A stretch of 64,000 nucleotides of DNA from positions 186,001 through 250,000 of the forward strand of contig JADKJT010000002.1 of assembly GCA_016720905.1 (NCBI GenBank), written 5' to 3'. The notes under the pieces are model-generated. The model did no database searches. It worked only from the letters and a program-made list of their open reading frames with translations, and had not been told where the DNA came from. How positions within the stretch are numbered: the first letter of the stretch is position 1; every line of letters starts with the position of its first letter. A program made the position numbers and the translations under genes. The stretch comes from Gemmatimonadaceae bacterium (lineage in GTDB: Bacteria > Gemmatimonadota > Gemmatimonadetes > Gemmatimonadales > Gemmatimonadaceae). Below are positions 8,541-18,463 of this stretch, in pieces.

Positions 8541-9440
8541 TCAGCGAAAGGCAATGTTCCACACGGCGGCACCACCGCCCGCCGTCGGCACCACCTGCGC
8601 CGGCAACAGCCACCGTTCCACGCGCCCGCGCGGTCCGTCATGGTGCCGTCGCACGACCATGCGCCCCGCAACGGTCCCGATGCCCGCCGCCGCCACCACG
8701 TCGCTGGCCCAATGCGCATCGTGATACATGCGCGAGATTCCCACCAGGGAGGCGCTACCGAACAGTATTGGGGCAACGACATATGCTACGCGCGGATGAC
8801 GTGTCGCCAATACCGAGCGCGCCAGTTCCGCGCTGACCGCCGAGGCGGCCGCAAAGGCGACGGTGGTGTGACCCGACGGGAATGAGGTGTAGCCCGAGGC
8901 ACCACTGGCCGGACGAAACACATCGGCATCGTCGTTGCGCACCAGATTGGGACGCGCGCGCCCGACCAGCTGCTTGAGTACTGCCGACGTGGCACCGCTG
9001 AACAGCGCGGCCTCCGAGGCATGCAAGCCCACGTCGGCCAATGTCGGTCGGTGCGCCAGTCGGCCCACGGCAAACGATCCCACGGACAGCAGCAGGGTTC
9101 CGGGATCACCAAGCGCGCGAATCGCCCCTGCCGTCCTGTCGACCGTACGGCTCTCATGCAACGATGTGCGTTCGAACTGTCGGGCCAAGCGCGAGTCGAA
9201 CGGTGCCGCAGCCACCACGCCCAGCGCGAAGGCGCCGAACGTCCACCATTCGCGGGTGATGACCACGCCGCGGTTTGACGTCTGCGGCACGTCTTGCGCC
9301 CATGCGGCCGCCGCCGTCGACAGCAGGCATCCGACCAGCGCGACGGCGCACCATGCCGCAGAAAACACCGCGAATCGCAGACGCTGGTGGGTCCGGCGGC
9401 TTGGACCGCAAGGGCGTGGCGCAATCAGGGAGCAAGGCAT
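8541..9440 (-). CDS. PAP2-superfamily phosphatase, membrane-associated
   Basis: A 299-residue phosphatidic-acid-phosphatase type 2 protein with a signal sequence or first helix (SAAWCAVALVGCLLS ... AWAQ). The three PAP2 motifs are present: KQLVGRARP (about 160-168), PSGHTT (about 192-197, containing the acid/base His) and SRMYHDAHWASDV (about 238-250, containing the nucleophilic His). It is expected to dephosphorylate a lipid or isoprenoid phosphate, such as undecaprenyl pyrophosphate, on the outer face of the inner membrane. ATG 9440 is the first start; a later one is possible because the first 20 residues are Arg/Pro-rich. It is divergent from the PhnA-domain gene (52 nt between starts). 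Confidence 0.9.
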   Translation of the reverse strand: MPCSLIAPRPCGPSRRTHQRLRFAVFSAAWCAVALVGCLLSTAAAAWAQDVPQTSNRGVVITREWWTFGAFALGVVAAAPFDSRLARQFERTSLHESRTVDRTAGAIRALGDPGTLLLSVGSFAVGRLAHRPTLADVGLHASEAALFSGATSAVLKQLVGRARPNLVRNDDADVFRPASGASGYTSFPSGHTTVAFAAASAVSAELARSVLATRHPRVAYVVAPILFGSASLVGISRMYHDAHWASDVVAAAGIGTVAGRMVVRRHHDGPRGRVERWLLPAQVVPTAGGGAAVWNIAFR

Positions 9441-9492
9441 GGGCGGGGGAAAATTACTAGATTCCCGTGTTCACCCCAACGGAGTACGCGTC

Positions 9493-9705
9493 ATGGATGT
9501 GCGTGACAGCAATGGCAACCTGCTCGGCGACGGGGATTCCGTCACGGTCATCAAGGATCTCAAGGTCAAGGGCACCTCGGTCACGCTCAAGCGGGGTACG
9601 CTCATCAAGAACATCCGCCTCACCGGCAGCACAGGTGAAATCGAGTGCAACGCCGACAAGGTGAAGGGGCTGGTGCTCAAGACGGAGTTCCTCAAGAAGG
9701 CCTGA
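9493..9705 (+). CDS. PhnA/YjdM C-terminal domain protein
   Basis: A 70-residue protein matching the C-terminal PhnA domain of YjdM: VRDSNGNLLGDGDSVTVIKD, then LKVKGTSVTLKRGT and a final TEFLKK. Full-length YjdM proteins carry an N-terminal zinc ribbon, absent here; the first Met of the domain is preceded by GGAG about 8 nt upstream, which fixes the start at 9493. The molecular role of the family is not well defined despite its historical link to alkylphosphonate use. The P-loop ATPase gene begins 5 nt after the stop, so the two are probably co-expressed. Confidence 0.85.
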   Translation: MDVRDSNGNLLGDGDSVTVIKDLKVKGTSVTLKRGTLIKNIRLTGSTGEIECNADKVKGLVLKTEFLKKA

Positions 9706-9710
9706 CGTCA

Positions 9711-10310
9711 GTGACCAATTCACCGAATCTGCTTGAAGGTCGGCGCGTGAAAGTGGCGTTTGTCGGCACCCATGGTGTCGGCAAGACGACGCTCTGCTTC
9801 GACCTCGCCGCGCAACTCAAGCGACTCGACCTGGGGGTGGATATCGTCAAGGAAGTGGCGCGCCGTTGTCCGCTGCCAATCAACGAAGGCACCACCTACG
9901 ACGCGCAGGCGTGGATTCTGCACACCCAGATTGCCGAGGAAATCGAGGCGGCGGCGGCGTACGAAGTGGTGGTCTGCGACCGTTCGGTACTCGACAACTA
10001 CGCGTATCTGGTGGCCCGCGTGGGGCGCCGTTCCGAGCTCGACGCGCTGGTGGCCGACTGGGTGCGCGGCTACGACGTGCTGTTCAAGGTGCCGATACTC
10101 GGCGCACCGTCGTTTGACGGTAAGCGCGCGGTGAGTCCAAGCTTTCAGCTGGAGATCGATGTGATCATCGATCAGTTGATCACGGCGTTCGATGTGCCCG
10201 TGCAATTTCTTGATCCGGCCGATCGCGATGGCTGGACGTTGCGCGTGCTGGAGTGCCTCGGACTCCCTACTCAGCCACCGCAAATCGACCTGTTCTCGCG
10301 CGCGACCTGA
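9711..10310 (+). CDS. Small P-loop ATPase/kinase (NadR/AAA_28-like)
   Basis: A 199-residue P-loop protein. The Walker A motif is GTHGVGKTT (about residues 18-26) and a kinase-like lid or base region includes VVCDRSVLDNYAY (about 85-97), typical of nucleoside-kinase-like AAA_28 and NadR C-terminal domains. It likely phosphorylates a small molecule or nucleoside, but the substrate is unknown. GTG 9711 is chosen because it directly follows the upstream stop; GTG 9747, just before MKVAFVGTHGVGKTT, is an alternative that still keeps the whole P-loop. The gene is convergent with the PQQ dehydrogenase, 12 nt apart. Confidence 0.75.
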   Translation: MTNSPNLLEGRRVKVAFVGTHGVGKTTLCFDLAAQLKRLDLGVDIVKEVARRCPLPINEGTTYDAQAWILHTQIAEEIEAAAAYEVVVCDRSVLDNYAYLVARVGRRSELDALVADWVRGYDVLFKVPILGAPSFDGKRAVSPSFQLEIDVIIDQLITAFDVPVQFLDPADRDGWTLRVLECLGLPTQPPQIDLFSRAT

Positions 10311-10322
10311 CGGGTGGCCGGG

Positions 10323-12317
10323 CTACTGCGGTAACGCGAACGCCACCAGCGTCGCCTGCGCACCAGCACCCGTTGCGATGACCACGTATTGACGGCCGGC
10401 GCGACTGCGGTAGGTCATGGGATTGGCATAGGCAATCTGGCCCAAATCATGCTCCCATACCGTGGCACCGGTTTTCGCATCAATCGCGTACAGCACGCGA
10501 CCACCGCCGCTGATGAACAGCAAGCCGCCCTTGGTGACCAGCGCGCCCGGCGAACCCGCCACACCCAGTTTATCCGGAAGCGCCACGCCCGCCAGCGCCG
10601 GGTGCTGCCGATAGGCCGGTGTATCGCCCAACGTGACTTGCCATCGGTGTTCACCGGTGTTCAGGTCGATGGCGGTGAGATTGCCATACGGTGGCTTGTT
10701 GATCGGTAAGGTGCGACCACGACCAGCCGTGCCTTCCGGACCATCGCGCAACGTCACGCCCAGCGTGGAGTTGGCGAGATCGACCATGTATGGTGCATCT
10801 ACGGTGTCGCTGCCAGTGGTGCGCGCGCGCAGCGCGAAGAGCGCAGGGGAGTTGGTACCCTTCACGTACAACCAACCCGTTTCCGGATCGACGGCGGCGC
10901 CGCCCCATCCTGATCCGCCAATGGCGCCGGGGTTCACCGCCGTGCCCTTCACCGACGGTGGGGTGTACAAGGGCCCAATCACATACTTCGACAGTTCCTC
11001 CAACGCAGCCGCCCTCAACGCCGGCGTGAAGTCGATGACGTCGTTGGCGGTGAATCCCTGTCTCGTGAACGGGGCGGGCTTCGTGGGAAATGGCTGCGTC
11101 GGCCACACCACTTCACCGGGCACGTCGCTGGGTGGCACGGCGCGCTCCTCGATGGGCCACACCGGTTCGCCGGTGACGCGGTCGAACACGAACACGAATC
11201 CCTGTTTCGTTGGCACCGTCACTACATCCACACGCTTCCCGTTGTGCGTAATCGTCACAAGATTGGGAGGCGCTGGCAAATCATAGTCCCACAGCCCGTG
11301 ATGCGTGAGTTGATAGTGCCACACGCGCTTGCCGGTACGCGCGTCGAGACACACAATGGATTCGGCGAAGAGATTCGCCCCCTGGCGTTCACCGCCGTAC
11401 CAGTCGTTGCTGGGCGTCCCCACCGGCAGATACACCAGTCCGCGGGCACTGTCCACGGTGAACGGCGCCCACACGTTCGTGTGTCCTTCGTACACCCAGG
11501 CGCTGTCGCGCCATGTGTCATTGCCCAGTTGGCCGGGCCGCGGCACGGTCTGGAAGCGCCACACGCGTCTCCCCGTGCGCACATCGTACGCTTGCACGTC
11601 GCCCGGCGGATCGCCGCGATACACCAGCCGATCACCGACGCCATTGCCGACGATCACCAGATTGCCCCACACCACGGGAGGTGACGTGTTGGTGTAGTGT
11701 TCCGGGCGCACCGGACGTGATAGTTGCGCCGTGAGATCCACCATGCCGTGGTCGCCGAACCCGGGAATCTCACGACCCGTGGCCGCGTCCAAGGCAAACA
11801 GTCTCCAGCGCGAGTTGATGAACACGCGCCGCTCGCGGCCATTGGTCCAGGTGGCCACTCCACGATGCACAAAGCCCGTGCCATTGCTGGGTTGACCGTA
11901 CGTCTTCCATGCTTGCGGATCAAACGCCCACAGTTCGCGCCCCGTCGTCGCGTCAAGCGCGATAACGCGATTGAACGGCGTGGAGAAGAACAGCGTGTCA
12001 TGAATGGCCAGCGGCGTCGCCTGAAATTGCCCCGCGCGCGCCGCCTTTTGCCCTTCGCGCGCCGCGATCGGCTCCTCATTGTTTCGCCACGTAAAGGCCA
12101 CGGCGAGCGACGCAACGTTGCCGCGGTTGATGTCGGTGAGTGGCGAATACTTGAGGCCGCCCGCATCGTTGCCGTACGCGGGCCAGTCCACGGTAGCCCG
12201 CGGAAGCGTGGCCGCCTGCGCCCGAACGCGCGACGCGTCCGCGCCAAGGAGGACGGCCATGCTCGTCAGCAGCCACGCGGTCGCGGCGCGAGAAACGAAT
12301 CGGCGGGAATGGGTCAT
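10323..12317 (-). CDS. Exported PQQ-dependent dehydrogenase (quinoprotein)
   Basis: A 664-residue periplasmic quinoprotein of the eight-bladed beta-propeller class, related to membrane glucose and alcohol dehydrogenases. It oxidises a sugar or alcohol and passes electrons to the respiratory chain through pyrroloquinoline quinone. ATG 12317 gives a signal peptide (TAWLLTSMAVLLGADASRVRAQA). Typical segments include DWPAYGNDAGGLKYSPL near the mature N terminus, several blade repeats of the form ALDATTGRELWAFD, THHGLWDYDLPAPPNL near the active site, and a C-terminal YAIDAKTGATVWEHDLG. There is no N-terminal five-helix anchor and no cytochrome c domain (no CxxCH). No PQQ synthesis genes lie in the window. 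Substrate is undetermined. Confidence 0.9.
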   Translation of the reverse strand: MTHSRRFVSRAATAWLLTSMAVLLGADASRVRAQAATLPRATVDWPAYGNDAGGLKYSPLTDINRGNVASLAVAFTWRNNEEPIAAREGQKAARAGQFQATPLAIHDTLFFSTPFNRVIALDATTGRELWAFDPQAWKTYGQPSNGTGFVHRGVATWTNGRERRVFINSRWRLFALDAATGREIPGFGDHGMVDLTAQLSRPVRPEHYTNTSPPVVWGNLVIVGNGVGDRLVYRGDPPGDVQAYDVRTGRRVWRFQTVPRPGQLGNDTWRDSAWVYEGHTNVWAPFTVDSARGLVYLPVGTPSNDWYGGERQGANLFAESIVCLDARTGKRVWHYQLTHHGLWDYDLPAPPNLVTITHNGKRVDVVTVPTKQGFVFVFDRVTGEPVWPIEERAVPPSDVPGEVVWPTQPFPTKPAPFTRQGFTANDVIDFTPALRAAALEELSKYVIGPLYTPPSVKGTAVNPGAIGGSGWGGAAVDPETGWLYVKGTNSPALFALRARTTGSDTVDAPYMVDLANSTLGVTLRDGPEGTAGRGRTLPINKPPYGNLTAIDLNTGEHRWQVTLGDTPAYRQHPALAGVALPDKLGVAGSPGALVTKGGLLFISGGGRVLYAIDAKTGATVWEHDLGQIAYANPMTYRSRAGRQYVVIATGAGAQATLVAFALPQ

Positions 12318-12419
12318 GGGCGGAATCTGGGTCCGGATTGCGCTTTGTGCATCTGGCCCACATCGTCTTGAGATTGATCGCAGGCGCGCGAACCGCAGAC
12401 GCCCGACCAGGAGTGAGCC

Positions 12420-13355
12420 ATGCACCCGTTCCTCTACCATGAAGGGCAGCGTGATGTGCAGCGCGAAGCGAACTCCGTTCAATGCGCTGACAATCTCTCG
12501 ACGTGGGTTGGACCGGTAGTCGACTACGCCAACGAGGCCGATTTGGTGGTGCTGGCGAGCGCCACGCCGGACACACTGCACGTCGCCGCGCTTTCCGGGC
12601 CCGCCCCGCTCGTGTCCGCGGCCGGGCATGCGGGCGCGATCGCGGTATCCATGACCAGTGCGCTGGTCGACTTGCTGCCGATCGAACGCCCGTGGGGGGG
12701 CATCGTGATCAATCCCGCAACCGCGCGCCGCTCACGGGTTGCCGGTCATCCGCAGCTGCATGGCTCGCTCGTGGAAGTCCCGTGTGGCGTCGCGTTTACG
12801 AATTGTCGCAAGTACATGACGCCTACCAGCAGCACCGGCGCGTCCCGACATCTTGGTCCGACGGCTCAGGAACGTCGCGCGCCGGATGATCAATGGGTCG
12901 TCGACACCATTGCTCGCGGCGAAACGGCCTTTCTGGTGACCGTGACGCCCGAGGGCGTCGCCGATGTATCCCATCGCGGTGGACAGCCGGGATTTCTCCG
13001 CTATGACGCGGTCAACAGCGCCATCAACTGGACCGAGTATCTGGGCGACGGGATGTTCGTGAGCACCGGGAACCTTCGCCGATCCAGGAGATTTGCGCTC
13101 CTCGTTCTCGACTACGAGTCGGGCGACGCCGTTCGCCTTGATGGCGAGGCGAACTACACCAACCTGCGGCGCGATCGGCACGAACGCGTGGACGCGTTGC
13201 TACAGGCCTCGGAGCCTTTTCCCGTACAAGGGACCATGGAGGCGACGGTTCACTATGCGTCGCGCCTGGTGCAGTTCTGCCAGCCTCGCGTTCGCGTCGA
13301 ACGACGGACGCGAATCACCTCAGCCGACACGACCGCGGTGCAACATCCGCAGTAG
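12420..13355 (+). CDS. PNPOx-fold (pyridoxamine 5'-phosphate oxidase family) protein
   Basis: A 311-residue protein related to the flavin-binding split-barrel family of pyridoxamine-phosphate-oxidase-like proteins. The second half carries the recognisable core: DTIARGETAFLVTVTPEG, DVSHRGGQPGFLRY, then NSAINWTEYLGDGMFVSTGN and LLVLDYESGDAVRLDGEA. The N-terminal half (residues 1-150) resembles a further divergent barrel, as in two-domain members. AGGAG lies 6 nt upstream of ATG 12420, confirming the start. The true reaction is unknown; members reduce or bind flavin, F420 or heme. It is divergent from the PQQ dehydrogenase and convergent with infA (12 nt). Confidence 0.8.
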   Translation: MHPFLYHEGQRDVQREANSVQCADNLSTWVGPVVDYANEADLVVLASATPDTLHVAALSGPAPLVSAAGHAGAIAVSMTSALVDLLPIERPWGGIVINPATARRSRVAGHPQLHGSLVEVPCGVAFTNCRKYMTPTSSTGASRHLGPTAQERRAPDDQWVVDTIARGETAFLVTVTPEGVADVSHRGGQPGFLRYDAVNSAINWTEYLGDGMFVSTGNLRRSRRFALLVLDYESGDAVRLDGEANYTNLRRDRHERVDALLQASEPFPVQGTMEATVHYASRLVQFCQPRVRVERRTRITSADTTAVQHPQ

Positions 13356-13367
13356 CCGGCCGGCGCC

Positions 13368-13583
13368 CTACTTGTGCCGGAAGATGATGCGGCCGCGGGC
13401 CAGATCGTACGGCGAAACCTCAACCGTAACCTTGTCACCGGCGAGAATGCGGATGCGATACTTGCGCATCTTGCCGGCCACCGTGGCCAGCAGTTCGTGG
13501 CCGTTGTCGAGTCCGACGCGAAACATCGCGCTGGGCAGCACGTCGTTCACGACCCCTTCGAATTCGAGCGTTTCCTGTTTCAT
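13368..13583 (-). CDS. infA: Translation initiation factor IF-1
   Basis: A 71-residue S1/OB-fold protein that binds the 30S A-site region during translation initiation. Nearly the whole protein matches the family: LEFEGVVNDVLPSAMFRVGL, then NGHELLATVAGKMRKYRIRI and LAGDKVTVEVSPYDLARGRI. It lacks the usual MAKE start and begins MKQETLEFEG, a common variant. Here it lies outside the ribosomal protein/secY cluster that often holds infA, next to an uncharacterised gene and a cold-shock gene, all on the minus strand. Both neighbouring proteins of known type are OB-fold RNA binders. Confidence 0.97.
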   Translation of the reverse strand: MKQETLEFEGVVNDVLPSAMFRVGLDNGHELLATVAGKMRKYRIRILAGDKVTVEVSPYDLARGRIIFRHK

Positions 13584-13591
13584 GCGTGGCC

Positions 13592-14146
13592 TCAGTCGAG
13601 AGAGATCGACGCAACGGGCAAATCCGTTTCGTCGTCGTGCAGAGCGGCCAGTCTACGGACGGATCGTTCGGCCAACGTAACCGAACTGACGCCGTCGACA
13701 TCCGCGATACCCGATCGCCACGACCATGTGGCTTCACTCGCAGCCGCTGCCACCAGTGTTTCCTCCCACAAGATTGTCGGCGGGATGACCACTCGACGTC
13801 GGGCGGAATATTCGGTAGGCTCGCCGCCGCTTTTCGCGATGGTGCCGCGCCAGAGAATGAGCAACAGTTCGCCGTTGGCGGTATTCTCGGCGCCCTTTCG
13901 CAACCAGACCATGGTCAACGCGACCGGGCCCAATTGCACGATACAACGTTCCGGTGACTGGCGAATAATGGGTGCCAGCTCCGGCTTCAATTTTGCCTTC
14001 GTCCCCACGTCCGCCACAATGGCGGCAATGAGACGGGCATACTCACGCGCAAAGGCGGCCTGACCACGATGCGTGGCCAGGAACGCCTGAGACGGCGCGA
14101 AGTCACCGCGATCGGCGATCGCGTCCTGCGGTGACTCGAGCGTCAT
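13592..14146 (-). CDS. Uncharacterised protein between csp and infA
   Basis: A 184-residue soluble protein without signal peptide or membrane helices. The N-terminal third is helical (QAFLATHRGQAAFAREYARL), the middle has alternating hydrophobic strands (RCIVQLGPVALTMVWLRKG, ELLLILWRGTIAK), and the C-terminal part includes VVIPPTILWEETLVAAAASE. No catalytic motif is evident and I do not recognise the family. It is 8 nt upstream of infA and 10 nt downstream of the cold-shock gene, so the three are likely co-transcribed, hinting at a role in translation or stress response. That link rests only on position. Confidence 0.55.
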   Translation of the reverse strand: MTLESPQDAIADRGDFAPSQAFLATHRGQAAFAREYARLIAAIVADVGTKAKLKPELAPIIRQSPERCIVQLGPVALTMVWLRKGAENTANGELLLILWRGTIAKSGGEPTEYSARRRVVIPPTILWEETLVAAAASEATWSWRSGIADVDGVSSVTLAERSVRRLAALHDDETDLPVASISLD

Positions 14147-14156
14147 TACAGCTGCC

Positions 14157-14369
14157 TCAGCGGCTCATGCGCGAGACGTTCTCGGCGGCCGGACCCTTCT
14201 GGCCAGCGACCATGTCGAACTCAACCGTCTCGCCGTCGACCAGCGTCTTGAAGCCGCTGCCCTGGATGGCCGAGTGATGGACGAAGCAGTCCTTCTGGCC
14301 GTCGGACGGCGTGATGAAGCCGAAGCCCTTGGCGTCGTTGAACCACTTAACTGTGCCGGTCATGCGCAT
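14157..14369 (-). CDS. cspA: Cold-shock domain protein
   Basis: A 70-residue cold-shock domain protein (single-stranded RNA/DNA binding OB fold, RNA chaperone). RNP1 is KGFGFITP and RNP2 is DCFVHHSAI, both canonical (the first His of VHH is standard). The start is ATG 14369 (MRMTGTVKWFN), preceded by AGGAG at a 7-nt distance. An upstream in-frame ATG at 14432 would add an atypical 21-residue extension across the Shine-Dalgarno and is rejected. The 330-nt gene-free region upstream, large for this compact genome, may hold a long structured leader as is typical of cold-shock genes. The symbol is generic. Confidence 0.95.
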   Translation of the reverse strand: MRMTGTVKWFNDAKGFGFITPSDGQKDCFVHHSAIQGSGFKTLVDGETVEFDMVAGQKGPAAENVSRMSR

Positions 14370-14699
14370 CGTAATGCTCCTGAAAAAAAATGGTGTACTG
14401 AAGTCGGAGCACGGCCCTGGGACCTGATGCAAAACGAAACCGACCCATCGTACTCGTGATCACCCTCACGACGGTCGCCACCACATGGTGACTGCGACAC
14501 CAACGAAAAAGAGCCCGCTCGCTTTGGCAGGCCCGTTTCGGTCGGAACATGTCCACGCGGTCTTTTGCGTGTATCGCTGATTGGAAGGATACACCCGGCA
14601 CCGCGCGGGGACAAGCGCCCCGGGGGCCCAGCTTCTCAAAGCCTCCTGAACGGCTAGCTTCCCTTCCAGTGGTTTTCAGGCTTCCCAGGAGATCCGCCC
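14370..14699. promoter_or_regulatory. Gene-free divergent leader region upstream of csp and DUF305 genes
   Basis: 330 nt without a convincing coding sequence. On the minus strand it must contain the csp promoter and leader; AGGAG stands 7 nt before the csp ATG and follows a run of eight T. A bulged hairpin is visible at 14476-14499 (GTCGC and CACCA pairing with TGGTG and GCGAC). On the plus strand AGGAG precedes the GTG start of the DUF305 gene at 14700. A long structured leader would fit cold-shock mRNA regulation, but no known cold-box could be confirmed. Confidence 0.4.
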
Positions 14700-15395
14700 G
14701 TGTCGCGCTTCGTGCCATCGCTGGAGGGCCGCCGGTCCCGAGCACTGGTCGCCCTCTTCATGCTGGGTGTCGGCTCGGTGGGGACGCTCGGGTACCCGGC
14801 CCACTCGTTCGCCCAAAACCCGCCCTCCTCGGCGTCACACCCCGGGCACCAGGCTCAGGGCCAAGGCGCCCGAGTCAAGGTGACTGACGCTGACATCGCG
14901 TTCGTGCAGGGCATGATCGGCCATCACGGGCAAGCGTTGGAAATGACCGCCCTGATCGCCGATCAGAGCCGCGACCAGACGATCGCGATGCTCGGAGAAC
15001 GGATCACGGTCTCTCAGCGGGACGAGATCGCCATGATGTCGGAGTGGCTCCGCGTGCGCGGTCTTCCCGTGCCGGAGGTGGCCAGCATGCCGTCGATGGC
15101 CGGCATGTCCCCAGACCATCGCCTCATGCCGGGTATGCTGTCGGCGGGACAAATGGACACCCTGCGCGCGGCCAAGGGCGCCGAATTCGACCGCCGGTTT
15201 CTGATCTACATGATTCAACACCATGAAGGCGCGCTGATCATGGTCAAGCAACTCATGTCCGCGCCGGGCGCGGCACAAGAGCCGCAACTGTTTGGCTTTG
15301 CCTCCGACGTCGACACCGATCAACGCGCCGAGATCCGGCGGATGCAGGCCCTGCTGGCAAAGTATCCAAGCCGTCCGGCGGCCCGACGCCGATAG
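14700..15395 (+). CDS. Exported DUF305 protein
   Basis: A 231-residue exported protein with a signal peptide (RALVALFMLGVGSVGTLGYP ... SFAQ) and a DUF305 ferritin-like helical domain. The characteristic paired His motifs are MIGHHGQALEM (about residues 77-87) and MIQHHEGALIM (about 171-181), likely forming a metal site. DUF305 proteins are secreted or periplasmic and often linked to copper or other metal handling, though their chemistry is not settled. The start is GTG 14700, with AGGAG about 8 nt upstream. The LVIVD protein gene follows after 62 nt on the same strand; the pair is probably functionally linked. Confidence 0.87.
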   Translation: MSRFVPSLEGRRSRALVALFMLGVGSVGTLGYPAHSFAQNPPSSASHPGHQAQGQGARVKVTDADIAFVQGMIGHHGQALEMTALIADQSRDQTIAMLGERITVSQRDEIAMMSEWLRVRGLPVPEVASMPSMAGMSPDHRLMPGMLSAGQMDTLRAAKGAEFDRRFLIYMIQHHEGALIMVKQLMSAPGAAQEPQLFGFASDVDTDQRAEIRRMQALLAKYPSRPAARRR

Positions 15396-15457
15396 CACCG
15401 CGCCACCTCGTGGTATTCACCAGCCGATCACCCTCATCACTTCACAGGCCAACCACT

Positions 15458-17215
<1,758 letters not shown>

Positions 17216-17220
17216 GAGGA

Positions 17221-17321
17221 AAGACGGGAGAATGGAGACGGGAGAAGGGAGACGCTTTGGCGGTGAGTCAATACCCGCCTCGGCGGACATCTCCCGTCTC
17301 CCGTCTCCAGTCTCCCGTCTT
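17221..17321. repeat. Palindrome of GGGAGAC-type heptamers between convergent genes
   Basis: Two arms, 17221-17251 and 17291-17321, are reverse complements at 29 of 31 positions. Each arm is built from 7-nt units of the form GGGAGAC, GGGAGAA or TGGAGAC. The palindrome fills the whole gap between the LVIVD gene (stop 17215) and the DUF3179 gene; its right arm reaches that gene's stop codon at 17321-17323. No T-run follows, so it is not a classic intrinsic terminator, but such a stem could stop or protect transcripts from both sides. Similar units recur at 20657-20698 and 29665-29732. Confidence 0.85.
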
Positions 17322-18463
17322 CAGTACCGCAGCGTCTTTGGCTGAAACGTCCGCCAACTGTGCCAGAACTCCTGCGAGGCCTGCACCGGCGCGAGGGAAC
17401 CCGAAGCACCGCGGCCACTCAGTCCATACGCCACGTTGGGTGCAATGAGTGAGTCGCCGCGCATGGTGAAGTGCGTAGTGGTGTCCGGCCGCACATAGGC
17501 GAAATAACTCGCATCGTCGGATGCCATCAGCACGACTACCGGTGTGCCGCCAACCACGTCGTTGATCACGCGTTCACGGCGCAGCTGATTCCAATCGTAC
17601 GCCTTGGACTGATTGTTGACGGCTAGCCCCACCACCCACGCCTTGTCGCTCCAGGAGACCGAGTCGGTCCCCGTGAGCGCGCTGCGACTCTGGCCGGTTT
17701 CGTAGTCGAAGTTCTTCGGATAGCGATCTCGCAGCACCGAGTCCGCCTGCATGATGCGCGACGCCGGATACATCTCGAGCCATAGCGCGAGCGTCACCTG
17801 TCGACTGGGAATCTCGCGCAGCGTCGTGCCTTTTCGCGCGCCCGTGATGGCTTCGCCGTTGGCCTGGCGCCACCAACTCCCGGTGCGCTGATCTTCCAGC
17901 ATGGCGTTGAAGTGGTCCATGCCCACCAGTCGAAACCGTTCTTCCTGGCCATCAAGCATGGGTGAGAACACGCGCCCCGTGCGGCACACGGTACAGAACG
18001 TAACGAGGATCGGCTCACCGCCCACGGTATCGCGTACCTGATGATGATAGCCGATGAACTGCACCGGATACGCGCGGGCCTCGCCGTTGATATTCACCCC
18101 GACGACGAGCCGATTCTTCTCGACCGTGTTGGCGGTCGTCGCCGCCATCATCAGGTGCTCCGGCACCAGGAAGATGTGATCGGCCGCCATGGTGAAGTTC
18201 GTCGCATACACCACGCCGCCGGCCATCAGCAATCCCGCCGGCACCAGCGCCCGTTGCCAACCCCCCGCGCGCCAGACGGGGCGCAGCCCCACCAGCATGG
18301 AAATACCAAGCACTGCCCGTATCGCCCATCGCCAGGTGTACAACGCATAGGCCACATCGATGCTGCGCACCCTCTGACTGTAGGGTAACGGCATGATGAA
18401 GTACACATTGGCGAACTCGAACAGCACCAGTCCCAGCACACCGATCACAAACCACTTCTTCAT
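17321..18463 (-). CDS. DUF3179 membrane-anchored protein
   Basis: A 380-residue protein with four or so N-terminal membrane helices (residues 3-25, 40-58, 70-86 and beyond) followed by a DUF3179 domain. Family features are the segment AYPVQFIGYHHQVRDTVGG (about 133-151), LVTFCTVCRTGRVFSP (about 155-170) with its CxxC, and later GSWWRQANGEAITG and IPSRQVTLALW. The biochemical role is unknown; the conserved His and Cys residues suggest a metal or redox function. Its ATG overlaps the stop of the LLM flavoprotein gene by 4 nt, so the two are translationally coupled. Confidence 0.85.
   Translation of the reverse strand: MKKWFVIGVLGLVLFEFANVYFIMPLPYSQRVRSIDVAYALYTWRWAIRAVLGISMLVGLRPVWRAGGWQRALVPAGLLMAGGVVYATNFTMAADHIFLVPEHLMMAATTANTVEKNRLVVGVNINGEARAYPVQFIGYHHQVRDTVGGEPILVTFCTVCRTGRVFSPMLDGQEERFRLVGMDHFNAMLEDQRTGSWWRQANGEAITGARKGTTLREIPSRQVTLALWLEMYPASRIMQADSVLRDRYPKNFDYETGQSRSALTGTDSVSWSDKAWVVGLAVNNQSKAYDWNQLRRERVINDVVGGTPVVVLMASDDASYFAYVRPDTTTHFTMRGDSLIAPNVAYGLSGRGASGSLAPVQASQEFWHSWRTFQPKTLRY

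Noticed and set aside
10323..12629. 768-codon start for the PQQ dehydrogenase
   Set aside because: The first 104 residues are Arg-rich and precede a clear signal peptide beginning at ATG 12317.
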